Translations under genes and position numbers: made by a program | Shown here: positions 52,587 through 62,447 of the stretch, one piece after another | Numbering within the stretch: the stretch's first letter is position 1 | Layout: every line of letters begins with the position of its first letter | Notes under the pieces: model-generated | Seen by the model: the letters and a program-made list of their open reading frames with translations, nothing else | Databases searched by the model: none | Told to the model about the DNA's origin: nothing | NCBI RefSeq assembly: GCF_900110555.1 | Contig: NZ_FOEE01000002.1 | Coordinates: 186,001-250,000 of the forward strand | DNA: 64,000 nt | Direction of reading: 5' to 3' | DNA from: Trujillonella endophytica | GTDB lineage: Bacteria > Actinomycetota > Actinomycetes > Mycobacteriales > Geodermatophilaceae

Positions 52587-53432
52587 TCAGGCGGGAGCCG
52601 CCCCCAGCGCGGCGGCGGCCAGCGCGTCGAGCCGCTGCGCGACCTGCTCGGCGGTGGCCGGGCGCTGCCCGATGGGCGCCAGGCAGTCGCTGACGAGCGC
52701 CGCCTCCTCGTTGGTGAGCCCGGGGGCCAGCGCCGGCTCGGCGCTCATGACCCGCCGGATCGCCAGCAGCGGCTCGCTGTCGGGCAGCTCGCCGTAGAGG
52801 CCGTTCCCGGTCAGCGCCCGGTGCAGCGTGGCGCCGAGCGCGAAGACCTCGGTCGCGCGGGAGGGCCGGTCGCCGCGCAGCAGCGCCGGGTCCAGGAACT
52901 CCACCGAGGCCGCGCTGGCCATGCCGGTCAGGGTGACGCCCGGGGTGAGGAAGCGCGCCAGGCCCAGGTCGGAGAGCTTGCCCCCCTCGTCGGTGAGGAG
53001 GATGTTCGCCGGCTTCAGGTCCCCGTGGGTCAGGCCGGCCTCGTGCAGGGCGTGCAGCGCGTGGGCCGCGTGGCCGACCGCCCGCAGCACCTCTCCCCGG
53101 CTCAGCGGCCGCGCGGGCGCGGCGAGAGAACCGAGCGGGCAGTACTCCATGGCGTACAGGAAGCTGTCCTGCAGCACCGCGTCGTAGACCCGGACCAGGT
53201 ACGGGGAGTTGACCTGGGCGAAGGCGCGCAGCTCGCGCACACCGCGCTGGTAGGCCTGCTCGCTGTGGCTGCCGGTGAAGACCTTGACCGCCACGTACTC
53301 GTCGGGCAGGCCGAGGCGCGCCGGCGGGCGGGCCAGGTAGAAGCGTCCGTTGTTGCCCTCACCGAGGACCCGGATCACCTGGTAGTCCGCGATCGTGGCA
53401 GGCGCCGCGCCTGCCAGGCCGACGGCATCCAT
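52587..53432 (-). CDS. Soluble Ser/Thr protein kinase-like protein
   Basis: A 281-residue protein kinase without membrane segment. The glycine loop is GEGNNGRFY, the Lys is in YVAVKVF, the catalytic loop is HGDLKPANIL (Arg of HRD replaced by Gly, Asp kept) and DFG is DLG; APE is replaced by DPA. These changes occur in some active bacterial kinases, so activity is possible. It begins with about 15 residues before the domain. It is convergent with the pseudokinase gene and divergent from the antiporter gene. Confidence 0.85.
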   Translation of the reverse strand: MDAVGLAGAAPATIADYQVIRVLGEGNNGRFYLARPPARLGLPDEYVAVKVFTGSHSEQAYQRGVRELRAFAQVNSPYLVRVYDAVLQDSFLYAMEYCPLGSLAAPARPLSRGEVLRAVGHAAHALHALHEAGLTHGDLKPANILLTDEGGKLSDLGLARFLTPGVTLTGMASAASVEFLDPALLRGDRPSRATEVFALGATLHRALTGNGLYGELPDSEPLLAIRRVMSAEPALAPGLTNEEAALVSDCLAPIGQRPATAEQVAQRLDALAAAALGAAPA

Positions 53433-53711
53433 CGTTTACCTCCTGGAACTGTGGTGCACCCGGTCCGGCCGGGCCGCCGCAGGCGCGGCAGCGCGTCAGT
53501 GTGCCCCCGCCCGGCCTGCGCGGGAAGGCGATCGCTCCCGGTGGGATTGGTCGGAGCGCCCGTGCGGCGGAATCGGCCACGGGGCCGACAGCCCGACTAG
53601 CATCCGCGCCCGCACGGCGCCTGCTGCGGCGACCGTCGGCGGCTGCGCCCGTCGTTCCTCTGCACTTCGCGGATCCGGCAGCACGGATCCACCCGTCCCT
53701 CCGGAGCGACC

Positions 53712-55799
53712 GTGGAACACCGTGAGATCGCCGAAGTCATCGCGTACGTCTTCGTCGACCTGGCCGTGATCATCGTGCTGGCCCGCCTCATGGGCCGACT
53801 CGCCGTGAAGCTCGGCCAGCCGGCCGTGGTCGGCGAGATCATCGCCGGCATCATGCTCGGCCCCACCCTGCTGGGCGCCCTACCGGGAGACCTCGACGCC
53901 AAGCTGTTCCCGCCCGACATCAAGCCGTTCCTGAACGTGCTCGCCCAGCTCGGCCTGGTGCTGTTCATGTTCCTCGTCGGCCTCGAGGTCGACCTGTCGT
54001 TCATCAAGGGCCGCGAGCGGGTGGCCGCCTCGGTGTCGATCGCGTCGATCCTGCTGCCGTTCTCCCTCGGCATCGTGCTGGCCCTCTACCTCTGGAACGA
54101 CCACAACGTGGTCGGCGGCGAGGAGGTGGACCGCCTGGGCTTCGCCCTGTTCATCGGCGTGGCCATGTCCATCACCGCGTTCCCGGTGCTGGCGCGCATC
54201 CTCACCGAGCGGAACATGCACCGGATCCCGATCGGGGCGCTCGCGCTGGCCTGCGCGGCCGTGGACGACGTCCTGGCCTGGTCCCTGCTGGCCGTCGTCG
54301 TCGCGATCGTGGCGGCCAGCTCGTTCGGCGGCGTCATCGCGATCCTGGGGTGGTCGATCGTCTTCGCGCTGGTCATGTTCCTGGTCGTCAAGCCGATGCT
54401 GCGGATGCTCGTGACGTGGCACGAGCGGTTCGGTCGGTTGACGCCGGACATGCTGGCGGGGGTGCTGGTCGGGATCCTGCTCAGCGCGTGGATCGCCGAG
54501 GAGATCGGCATCCACTTCATCTTCGGGGCGTTCCTCTTCGGCGTGATCATGCCGCGGCACAACGCGGCGAAGCTGACCCACGAGGTCACCGAGCGACTGG
54601 AACAGGTCAGCGTCCTGCTGCTGCTCCCGGTGTTCTTCGTGATCACCGGGTCCAACGTCGACGTCGGCGCCATCACCCTGACCGGCCTCGGCGAGCTGGC
54701 GCTGATCCTGCTCGTCGCGATCTCGGGGAAGTTCGTCGGCGCCTACTTCGCCGCCCGCGCCCAGCGCGTGCCGAAGCGGCAGGCGACCGCGCTCGGGGCG
54801 CTGATGAACACCCGCGGCCTCACCGAGCTGGTCATCCTCAACGCCGGCCTGATGCTCGGTGTCCTGGACGGCAGCATGTTCACGCTCATGGTGATCATGG
54901 CCGTCGTCACCACGATCATGGCGGCGCCGCTGCTCAACGTCATCTACCCGCAGCGGATCCTGGACCGCGACATCGCCGCGGCCGAGCGCGCGGAGATGGG
55001 CCTGGTGGACGCCTACACCGTCCAGGTGGTCGTGGACGACCCGGAGCGGGACGCCGGCCTGGTCTCGCTCGCCTGCGACCTCGTCGGCCGCGAGACGCCG
55101 GCGCAGGTCGTGCTGACCCGGGTGATGCGGCGCACCCAGCCCAAGCCCGAGGTCGCCAGCGGCCTCGGTGCCGACCTGCTCCTCATGGCCACCGCCAGCG
55201 AGGAGCTGCGGCAGCTGGCCCGCCAGATCGAGGCCCGCGGGCTCAAGGCGTCGATCACGTCCCGCTTCAGCGACGACCCGTGGGCGGAGGTGGCCGACCT
55301 CGCCGCCAGTTCCGCCTCCGACGTCGTCGTCGTCCGCAGCGGCTGGGGCGTCCGGGAGGGGTCGAAGGAGGCCACGCCGTGGCCGGCCGCGCTCAACGGC
55401 ACCGTCGTCGTGGTCAGCGGCGAGCTCGGCGAACCCGGGCTCGCACCCCACGGCCCGGTGGCCGTGGTGCAGGACGAGGAGGCCAACGGCCGCGCCGCCC
55501 TGCGACTGGCGGCCCAGGCCTCGATCGGCCGGGCCGTGCCGCTGCAGCTGCAGGCCGGGGACGGACGTCGCGCGGAGCGGCGCGCGGCGGGCGTCGGCGA
55601 GTCGCTGCGCCGGGCAGGGGTGCTGGTCGCCGACGACGAGCAGACGGCCATCCCCTCGCTGGTCGTCACGCCGGCCGGGGTGCCCGTCCCGCCCTCCGAC
55701 GAGCTGACCCCCGTCCTCGTGGTGCACGCCAGCAACGCCGACCGTGACCGCGACATGGACGAGACGCTGGCCAGCATCGGCGGGTCCGCGCAGGCCTGA
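53712..55799 (+). CDS. CPA2-family cation/proton antiporter with USP-like tail
   Basis: A 695-residue membrane protein. Residues 1-410 form about 12 membrane helices with GQPAVVGEIIAGIMLGPTLLG, LVLFMFLVGLEVD, SITAFPVLARIL and AAVDDVLAW, the core ion-binding motif of KefB/NapA-like antiporters. Residues about 430-695 are a cytoplasmic tail with two universal-stress-protein-like halves. It would exchange Na+ or K+ for H+. GTG 53712 has GGAG seven bases upstream. Confidence 0.9.
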   Translation: MEHREIAEVIAYVFVDLAVIIVLARLMGRLAVKLGQPAVVGEIIAGIMLGPTLLGALPGDLDAKLFPPDIKPFLNVLAQLGLVLFMFLVGLEVDLSFIKGRERVAASVSIASILLPFSLGIVLALYLWNDHNVVGGEEVDRLGFALFIGVAMSITAFPVLARILTERNMHRIPIGALALACAAVDDVLAWSLLAVVVAIVAASSFGGVIAILGWSIVFALVMFLVVKPMLRMLVTWHERFGRLTPDMLAGVLVGILLSAWIAEEIGIHFIFGAFLFGVIMPRHNAAKLTHEVTERLEQVSVLLLLPVFFVITGSNVDVGAITLTGLGELALILLVAISGKFVGAYFAARAQRVPKRQATALGALMNTRGLTELVILNAGLMLGVLDGSMFTLMVIMAVVTTIMAAPLLNVIYPQRILDRDIAAAERAEMGLVDAYTVQVVVDDPERDAGLVSLACDLVGRETPAQVVLTRVMRRTQPKPEVASGLGADLLLMATASEELRQLARQIEARGLKASITSRFSDDPWAEVADLAASSASDVVVVRSGWGVREGSKEATPWPAALNGTVVVVSGELGEPGLAPHGPVAVVQDEEANGRAALRLAAQASIGRAVPLQLQAGDGRRAERRAAGVGESLRRAGVLVADDEQTAIPSLVVTPAGVPVPPSDELTPVLVVHASNADRDRDMDETLASIGGSAQA

Positions 55800-55812
55800 C
55801 GCCCGGCGCACG

Positions 55813-55851
55813 CGACGGCGCCTGTCCCCCCACCGGGGACGGGCGCCGTCG
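55813..55851 (+). terminator. Terminator of the antiporter gene
   Basis: A 17-bp stem with one wobble pair (CGACGGCGCCTGTCCCC) and 5-base loop, 14 bases after the stop. Confidence 0.75.
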
Positions 55852-55956
55852 TCGTCGGGGGGCGGCGACGCTCAGGTCACCTGATCGTCGAGCGTCCTCC
55901 CCGGCCGTGGACCGTGTGGGAGGACGCGCTGCGGTGAGGGAGGACCGACACGACGA

Positions 55957-55996
55957 CGGCGCCCGCGCCCCCCGGGACCGGGAGGTGCGGGCGCCG
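55957..55996 (-). terminator. Hairpin terminator of the FHA operon
   Basis: Stem CGGCGCCCGC with GCGGGCGCCG, 20-base loop, just past the stop of the FHA gene. Confidence 0.55.
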
Positions 55997-56007
55997 TTGC
56001 CGTCGGC

Positions 56008-57558
56008 TCAGTAGCCGCCGTGCGGGGACTCGAAGGCGAACTGCCGCCCGCCCATGCGCACCGTCATCCCCGGGGTCAGCTGCACCGGCTGGCCGGGGAT
56101 CAGCGAGGTCCAGGCCAGCTCGCCGCGGCGGGCGAACAGGGTGCCGTTGGCCGACCCGATGTCGGTCAGGACGACGTCCCACCCCTCCAGCCGGATCTCG
56201 GCGTGGTGCCGGCTGACGCCGCCCGTCTGGTCGACGACCAGCAGGGGCCGGTGGTTGCCGGTGCGGACGCGGTCGTCGGTCTCGGGCTCGCGGCCGAGCA
56301 GGTAGTCCGCGTCCAGGCTCACCGTGGCGCCGTTGTCGAAGACCAGCAGGCCCAGCGGGGGTCGCACGCCCTCGACGAACACCGCGGTCTGCTGCGTGGT
56401 GCGGATGCCGCACTGCGCGCAGAACAGCACCCGCGGGTCGTTGAGGTGGCCGTTCTTGCAGAGGATGCCCTTGACCTTCGGGCGGGTGTCGCCCTCCTCC
56501 TGGGCGGCCAGCGCAGCCGGCGGCTGCTCCTCGGAGACCACCGGCAGCGGCTCCCGCGGGGGCTCCACCTCGTCGGCGGGCGGCGGCTGCAGGAACGACA
56601 CCGACTTGGCCGGGGCGGGCAGTTCCACGGGCGGCGGCGGGACGACCGGGGCCGGCGGCTCCGGCACCGCGTGCGCGGCGTGGTCGTGGCCGTCGTGGTC
56701 GTGGTCGTGCCCCGCGTGGTCGTGGGCGTGGCCGTCGGGCGCGCCCCCCGCCGGAGCCGGCGCATGCGCGGGCGGCGCGGGCGGAGGCGGCGGCGCGGGA
56801 ACCGGCGGCGGGACCGGCGGGGTGGTGACCCGCCCACCCACAGGGATGGGCGGCAGCTGCGCGATGACCGTGCCGCCCGGCGCCGGCGGGGCCGGCACGA
56901 CAGGGGTGGCCGGCACCGGGGCCGGCGAGAGCACCGCCGCGGCGCCCGGCACGACACCGGCCTCCAGGTCGGCGAGCGGGTGGGAAGCCATGTCGTCGGG
57001 CGCGCCGACGGACAGCCGCAGGGCCGCCGGGGGCCAGTCGACCAGCCGGTCCAGGTACGTGCGCCCGTCGGGCAGCGGGTCCTCCCCCTGCGCGCTGGTG
57101 AGCCGCAGGCCGAGCTCGGGCACCTCGGCCACGCCGTCGCCGAGCAGCGCGAGCGCCAGCCCCTCCTCGGTGGCGCTCGCCACCGCGAACGACGGCACGC
57201 CGGTCGCGGTCGGCAGCCACGCCCGCAGTTCCTCGTGCAGCCGGCGCCCCGGTGCCCGGCGACCGGCGGCGGAGACCCGGCGGCACAGGCCGACCAGCTC
57301 CCCGAGGAAGCGGTCACCGGCGGGGCTGGCGGCGGCGGGGGTCGCCGGGGCAACACCCCAGCCGCCGAGGCCGCTGCTGGCCGCCGGAGCCGGCGGTGTC
57401 GTCGTCGCCTCGACGGCGACCACGAGCACGATCCCGGGCAGCCGGACGACGAGGTCCTCGCCCGGCGTGACGGCGACGCCGACCTGGTCGAACGGCGGGA
57501 CGCCGACCGCCGCAGCGGGCGACGCGGCGGGGGCGGGCGGAACGACGGGAGTCGACAT
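56008..57558 (-). CDS. FHA-domain protein with zinc ribbon and His-rich linker
   Basis: A 516-residue cytoplasmic protein. The N-terminal half (about 1-215) is a globular domain with no name; a Pro-rich linker follows with a His/Asp cluster near 290-320 (HAHDHAGHDHDHDGHDH), then a zinc ribbon CKNGHLNDPRVLFCAQCG, and a C-terminal FHA domain (LLGREPETD, SRHHAEI, SANGTLF) that reads phospho-Thr. His/Asp runs can bind metals. The ATG shares its A with the stop of the membrane-protein gene. Partner of an STPK such as that at 59816, transcribed divergently. Confidence 0.87.
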   Translation of the reverse strand: MSTPVVPPAPAASPAAAVGVPPFDQVGVAVTPGEDLVVRLPGIVLVVAVEATTTPPAPAASSGLGGWGVAPATPAAASPAGDRFLGELVGLCRRVSAAGRRAPGRRLHEELRAWLPTATGVPSFAVASATEEGLALALLGDGVAEVPELGLRLTSAQGEDPLPDGRTYLDRLVDWPPAALRLSVGAPDDMASHPLADLEAGVVPGAAAVLSPAPVPATPVVPAPPAPGGTVIAQLPPIPVGGRVTTPPVPPPVPAPPPPPAPPAHAPAPAGGAPDGHAHDHAGHDHDHDGHDHAAHAVPEPPAPVVPPPPVELPAPAKSVSFLQPPPADEVEPPREPLPVVSEEQPPAALAAQEEGDTRPKVKGILCKNGHLNDPRVLFCAQCGIRTTQQTAVFVEGVRPPLGLLVFDNGATVSLDADYLLGREPETDDRVRTGNHRPLLVVDQTGGVSRHHAEIRLEGWDVVLTDIGSANGTLFARRGELAWTSLIPGQPVQLTPGMTVRMGGRQFAFESPHGGY

Positions 57559-57992
57559 CAGACGAGCCTCCCGCCGTTGATGCGCCAGTGCACGAAGGGC
57601 ACGCGCATCGGGCCGTTGGCGACCAGCCAGACGAGGATCCACGTCGTCGCGAACGCGATGACGAACGCTGGGCCCGTGATGCCGTCGCTCCACGGGATGA
57701 CCCCGCCGGCGAACAGGAACCACACCAGCAGGCCCTCGTTGATGCCGGTCAGGAAGCCGAAGAGCGTGGGCCAGTCCTTCTCCCACCGGAACTGCTGGAT
57801 GGCGTGGTAGAGCAACTCCCACAGCACCCCGAGCACGGTGGTGACGAGCAGGACGGAGAAGGTGGCGCCGTAGGAGGCACCGATGCCGACACCGGTCGGC
57901 AGGATCGGCGTGATGATCAGCAGCCACAGGCCGCCGACCACGACCAGCAGGAAGATCCTGGTCTGGATGCGGCCGTTCAGGGTGGGGAGCAC
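57558..57992 (-). CDS. Four-helix membrane protein
   Basis: A 144-residue protein with four hydrophobic segments: IFLLVVVGGLWLLIITPILP, SVLLVTTVLGVLWELLYHAI, FGFLTGINEGLLVWFLFAGG and PAFVIAFATTWILVWLVANG. No family recognised. The gene is coupled to the FHA gene (TGATG) and follows the flavoprotein gene by 49 bases, so the three form one operon and probably one membrane-linked complex. Confidence 0.75.
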   Translation of the reverse strand: MLPTLNGRIQTRIFLLVVVGGLWLLIITPILPTGVGIGASYGATFSVLLVTTVLGVLWELLYHAIQQFRWEKDWPTLFGFLTGINEGLLVWFLFAGGVIPWSDGITGPAFVIAFATTWILVWLVANGPMRVPFVHWRINGGRLV

Positions 57993-58041
57993 GGTGGTCT
58001 CTCTCGGGTCGTGAGGTCGGGCGGTCGGGTCGCGGGCGGCG

Positions 58042-59583
58042 TCAGATCTGCCTGTTGCGGACCCACTTCCACCACTGGCCGGTCGAGCGGCCCGGGCCCA
58101 GCTTCTTCGCGAAACCCTGCTTGATCAGGTCGTCGGCGATCTCCTGCGCGGCGATCTGCAGGCCGAAGAAGGTGTCCACGCCGGGGAACGGACCGCCGAG
58201 CGTGGCGCTGCCGGAGGCGTAGATCTTCCCGCCGTTCTGGGTGCCCAGGAGCTCGAAGTTCGTGCCGATGTCGAGGCGGCCGACGGGGTTGCGGCCGGCT
58301 CCGGAGTGGTCGAGCAGGTCGGCGAGCACGCGGTGCTCGCGGATGTCGGCCTCGAGGCCGGTGCAGTCGAGCACGAAGTCGAACGTGCCCAGCTGCGGAC
58401 CCTGGTCGCTGCTCACCGCGACCTCCACCAGGTTGCCGACCGGCCGCATGTTGTCGATCTGGCCGATCATCACGCGGTACCAGCCCTCGCGGCGGCCCCG
58501 GTCGAGCTGCTCCAGCCAGTCGTTGCGCAGCGGGGTGTTGGTGCCGCCCATCTCCTTGTAGAGCTTCGCGCGCTCCTCGCCGTGGCTCTTGCGGACCTGC
58601 TGCTTGAGCTGGCCGCCCCACACGGACTTGGGGTAGTTGAACCCCTGGTAGGCCCAGCCGTCGGCGCCGCGGCGGCGCTTGAAGATGCTCGGGCCGTGGG
58701 CCTTGTCCACGTAGCCGCGGAACAGGTGCACGATCTGCGTCTGCAGCCCCCGCTGGTCGCGGTCGTCGATGATCCGCTGCAGCACCCGCGAGGCGACGAT
58801 GCCGCCGCCGCGGATGAGGATGGTCACGGGGCGCTTGTACGCGGTCTCGTACAGGTGCTCGTGCGGCTCGTAGGCGTTCACGACCTTGGCGAAGTCGTTG
58901 TACTCCTGCCGGTACTTCTGCAGGTCGGGCAGGAACTTCAGGCCGGGGTAGCCCACGGCGACGTGCACCCACTGGCTGCGGTAGGCGATGCGTCGCGTGG
59001 CTGCGGCGCCCTCGGGCGGGGTGAGGATCGTGAAGTAGCCCCCGCCCACGCGGCGCCGGACCATGCGGACCTGGCCGTGCACGACCATCTCCGGGTACCG
59101 GATCCGGTGCATCTCCTTCTCCATGGAGATGAACGCGTGCCCGGCCTTCGGCGTGTAGTAGCGGGTGAAGATGGGCTCGAGGAAGACGTTCCACCACTGC
59201 TTGGGGCCCTCGCGGAACGCGTAGCTCGGGAAGCCCCAGATGTTGTCCGGGGTGGACGCCGAGTCCGACCGCAGGCGCTCGGTGCGCGGCACCTGGGAGA
59301 CCGTGGTCAGGTACTCGTAGCTCTCCCACGGCGTCTTCAGGGGCGTGAGGACGCGGATCGCGCTGGTCGGGACGCCGCAGATGCGCAGGTAGTCCACCGT
59401 CACGAAGGACCCGATGCCACCCCCGAAGGTGACGAACGGGACGTCGATGATCGGGATGCCCGCCTCGGCGAGCATCTGGTCGGTCCAGAAGTCGTTGGCG
59501 ATCAGGTGGTCGTTGAGGTCACCGGGCTGAGGTGGCCCCGACGGCGGCTGGGCGTGCTGGGGCGCGATCGTGCTCTCGCTCAC
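58042..59583 (-). CDS. FAD/NAD(P)-binding Rossmann protein of unknown reaction
   Basis: A 513-residue protein with dinucleotide-binding motif VTFGGGIGSFVTVDYLR near residue 50, VHVAVGYPGLKFLPDL and VTILIRGGGIVASRVLQRIIDD as a second site, and a flavin-type DCTGLEADIR and SGSATLGGPFPGVDTFFGLQ at the end. It is monooxygenase-like in outline but no substrate can be proposed. First gene of the operon with the membrane and FHA proteins; 230 bases of intergenic DNA separate it from the divergent kinase gene. Confidence 0.78.
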   Translation of the reverse strand: MSESTIAPQHAQPPSGPPQPGDLNDHLIANDFWTDQMLAEAGIPIIDVPFVTFGGGIGSFVTVDYLRICGVPTSAIRVLTPLKTPWESYEYLTTVSQVPRTERLRSDSASTPDNIWGFPSYAFREGPKQWWNVFLEPIFTRYYTPKAGHAFISMEKEMHRIRYPEMVVHGQVRMVRRRVGGGYFTILTPPEGAAATRRIAYRSQWVHVAVGYPGLKFLPDLQKYRQEYNDFAKVVNAYEPHEHLYETAYKRPVTILIRGGGIVASRVLQRIIDDRDQRGLQTQIVHLFRGYVDKAHGPSIFKRRRGADGWAYQGFNYPKSVWGGQLKQQVRKSHGEERAKLYKEMGGTNTPLRNDWLEQLDRGRREGWYRVMIGQIDNMRPVGNLVEVAVSSDQGPQLGTFDFVLDCTGLEADIREHRVLADLLDHSGAGRNPVGRLDIGTNFELLGTQNGGKIYASGSATLGGPFPGVDTFFGLQIAAQEIADDLIKQGFAKKLGPGRSTGQWWKWVRNRQI

Positions 59584-59815
59584 GGGGGTGGTCCGTCCTT
59601 GCTCGGGGAGCCGCCACTGTCGGGCGCTGCCGCCGTCCGTGTCAACGGGATCCGCCGCGATGATCGCAACCGTGCCCCGGTCGTGCCGTCGCCGCCGTGG
59701 CCGGGTCCCGACGGGCGCCCGTCCCGGCCCGTGAGCAGGGCCGCTGGCCCTAGACTCGCGACGTCGGTGATGCCGCGGGACGGCGGGGGATACGCAGGTC
59801 TGCGGGAGGTCGTCG

Positions 59816-61570
59816 GTGGAGTTCGGTGAGTTCGGTCCCTACCGGCTCGAGAGCCTGCTCGGCCGGGGCGGCATGGGCGTCGTCTACGAGGCCTTCGACA
59901 CCGAGCACCGGCGCCGGGTGGCACTCAAGGTGCTGGCCGAGGACCTCGCCTCCGACGCCGCCTACCGGGAGCGGTTCCGGCGCGAGGCCTACGCCGCGGC
60001 GCGACTGAGCGACCCGCACATCGTCCCGATCCACCGCTACGGCGACATCGACGGCCGGCTGTTCCTCGACATGCGACTGGTCCGCGGCAAGGACCTGTCG
60101 GCGGTGCTCGCCGAGCGGGGCCCGCTGCCTCCGCGGCAGGCGGTCGGGATCGTGTCGCAGGTGGCGCACGCGCTGGACTCGGCGCACGCCGACGGCCTGG
60201 TGCACCGGGACGTCAAGCCGTCCAACGTGCTGGTGAGCTCGCCGGCGCCCGATGCCGACGACGACGAGGAGGAGTTCGTCTACCTCGTCGACTTCGGCAT
60301 CGCGCGCATGCTCATGCCCGAGCCCGGCCAGCCCAACCTGACCAAGGTCGGCTCCGCGGTCGGCAGCTTCGACTACATGGCCCCGGAGCGCTTCCTCGAG
60401 CAGCCCGCCGACGCGCGCGCCGACGTCTACTCCCTGGCGTGCGTGCTCTTCGAGTGCCTCACCGGGCGCCGGCCCTTCCCGGTCGCGGGGCTGGCGCCGC
60501 TCATGTGGGCGCACGTCAACGAGGCGGCCCCGCTCGTCTCCGCGCTGCAGCCGGACCTGCCCCGCGGGCTCGACGAGGTCGTCGCCCGCGGCCTGGCCAA
60601 GGACCCTGGGGGGCGGTGGCCCAGTGCCGGCGCGCTGGCCGCGGCCGCCCGCCGGGTGCTGACGTCGACCGCCCGACTCCCGTCCGTGGCGCCGCCGACC
60701 CCGCCGGTCACCGACCTGTCCCCGGGGTCTACCGGGGCCCGGCCGGACGGCGGAACCGGCGGCGCGGCGGTCGGCGGCGGAGGGGTTGGCGCGACGACCG
60801 GCGGCGGAAGGGTTGGCGCGACGACCGGCGGCGGAGACGCGGCCGGGGCGGCCGCCCCGGCCGGCGGGGTTCCGGGCGCCGGCGCACCCGGCCGGCCGCA
60901 GCCGCTGGTCCTGTCGTTCGACCCCGTGCCCACGCCCGCGGCGAGCGAGCCCGCACCGGCGACCGGCGGTCGCGGCGGGCGAGGTGGGCGACGCCGGACG
61001 GCGACGGTGCTCGTCTGGGCGGCGGCGCTGCTGGTGGCCGCGCTGGTCGGCGTCCTGGTGCTGCTGGACGGCGGGGAGCAGCCGCTGGACCGGCCGGAGC
61101 CACCCGTCGCGGGACCGCAGCACGAGGACCTGCTGGCGATCCTGCCGCCGGACTACGACGCGGCGGACTGCCGCCCGGCCCCGGCGGCCGACGACGGCGA
61201 GGTGGCGGCCGTCGACTGCGGCGCGAGCGCGAGCCGGCCCGGGCCGGTCCTCTCCCGCTTCTTCCTCTACCCCGACGCCGACACCGCCGAGGCTGCCTTC
61301 CTCGACGACGTCGCGCGCGTGGAGCTGGAGGAGCAGCCATCCGGCACCTCCTGCCCGGCGACGCAGGGCCACGGCACGTGGGAGGACGAGGGCGTGGGCT
61401 CGGGCCGGGTCGCCTGCTACGTGAACCGGGACAACGACGCCGTCCTGATCTGGACCGAGGCCGAGGACGCCGTCGAGGCCGTGGTGCACATCCGCGGCGG
61501 CGGCACCGAGGGGCTGACCGCGCTCACCGAGTGGTGGCGCGACACCGAGGTCGCCGTCTTCGGGGAGTGA
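59816..61570 (+). CDS. Membrane Ser/Thr protein kinase, third paralogue
   Basis: A 584-residue kinase aligning with that at 49062: Lys38, Asp132 in [11 protein letters not shown] and APE intact. The linker is Gly/Ala-rich with GGGVGATTGGGRVGATTGGG repeats; one membrane helix (TATVLVWAAALLVAALVGVLVLL); the external domain again has four Cys in the same places (ILPPDYDAADC, DCG, SCPATQGHGTW, ACYVNRDNDA). Divergent from the flavoprotein/FHA operon, whose FHA protein may be a substrate. GTG start with GGGAGG seven bases upstream. Confidence 0.93.
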   Translation: MEFGEFGPYRLESLLGRGGMGVVYEAFDTEHRRRVALKVLAEDLASDAAYRERFRREAYAAARLSDPHIVPIHRYGDIDGRLFLDMRLVRGKDLSAVLAERGPLPPRQAVGIVSQVAHALDSAHADGLVHRDVKPSNVLVSSPAPDADDDEEEFVYLVDFGIARMLMPEPGQPNLTKVGSAVGSFDYMAPERFLEQPADARADVYSLACVLFECLTGRRPFPVAGLAPLMWAHVNEAAPLVSALQPDLPRGLDEVVARGLAKDPGGRWPSAGALAAAARRVLTSTARLPSVAPPTPPVTDLSPGSTGARPDGGTGGAAVGGGGVGATTGGGRVGATTGGGDAAGAAAPAGGVPGAGAPGRPQPLVLSFDPVPTPAASEPAPATGGRGGRGGRRRTATVLVWAAALLVAALVGVLVLLDGGEQPLDRPEPPVAGPQHEDLLAILPPDYDAADCRPAPAADDGEVAAVDCGASASRPGPVLSRFFLYPDADTAEAAFLDDVARVELEEQPSGTSCPATQGHGTWEDEGVGSGRVACYVNRDNDAVLIWTEAEDAVEAVVHIRGGGTEGLTALTEWWRDTEVAVFGE

Positions 61571-61597
61571 CCGACCCCGTCCCCTCCCCCGCGCCTC

Positions 61598-62380
61598 CTA
61601 CGCGGAGCCGAAGCGGCGCTGGCGCGAGGCGTACTCCTCGCAGGCGGCCCACAGGTGCCGGCGGTCGAAGTCCGGCCACAGGGTGTCGAGGAAGACGAAC
61701 TCGGCGTACGCCGACTGCCAGAGCAGGAAGTTGCTGGTCCGGTTCTCGCCGGAGCTGCGGACGAACAGGTCGACGTCGGGCATGTCCGGCTCGTCGAGGT
61801 AGCGGGCGACGGTGTCCTCGGTGACCTTGCCGGGGTCCAGCCGGCCGGCAGCCACCTCCCGGGCGATGGCGGCCGCGGCGTCGGCGATCTCGGCGCGGCC
61901 CCCGTAGTTGACGCACATGGTCAGCGTGAGGACGTCGTTGTCCTTCGTGAGCTCCTCGGCGATCTCGAGCTCCCGGATGACGCTGCGCCACAGCCGCGGG
62001 CGGCGTCCGGCCCACCGGACCCGGACCCCGAGATCGTGCATCTCGTCGCGGCGGCGGCGGATGACGTCGCGGTTGAAGCCCATGAGGAAGCGGACCTCGT
62101 CGGGGCTGCGCCGCCAGTTCTCGGTCGAGAAGGCGTACGCGGACAGAGCGCCGATCCCCAGCTCGATGGCGCCCTCGACGCAGTCGAACAGGGAGGACTC
62201 CCCCGCCTCGTGCCCCGCCGTCCGGGGCAGGCCGCGCTGCTTGGCCCAGCGGCCGTTGCCGTCCATGACGACGGCGACGTGACCGGGCACCTTGTCCGCC
62301 GGGATCTCCGGGGGCCGGGCACCGGTGGGGTGCGGGGTCGGCGCCTTCACCTCGCGCCGCCGGGCGGACCTCCTCACCAT
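61598..62380 (-). CDS. uppS: Polyprenyl diphosphate synthase (cis-prenyltransferase)
   Basis: A 260-residue cis-prenyltransferase making the long-chain undecaprenyl or decaprenyl diphosphate lipid carrier for wall synthesis. [26 protein letters not shown] (catalytic Asp), [21 protein letters not shown] and [21 protein letters not shown] are present. Its N-terminal 25 residues are basic/proline-rich. It lies 67 bases after recO and belongs to the era-recO-uppS group common in actinomycetes. Confidence 0.93.
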   Translation of the reverse strand: MVRRSARRREVKAPTPHPTGARPPEIPADKVPGHVAVVMDGNGRWAKQRGLPRTAGHEAGESSLFDCVEGAIELGIGALSAYAFSTENWRRSPDEVRFLMGFNRDVIRRRRDEMHDLGVRVRWAGRRPRLWRSVIRELEIAEELTKDNDVLTLTMCVNYGGRAEIADAAAAIAREVAAGRLDPGKVTEDTVARYLDEPDMPDVDLFVRSSGENRTSNFLLWQSAYAEFVFLDTLWPDFDRRHLWAACEEYASRQRRFGSA

Positions 62381-62447
62381 TCGCTCCCGCGGGGCGTTCC
62401 GCTCCTCGCTCGCCGGCGCTCGCTGCGATGCTCGCGCCCCTGTCCGC

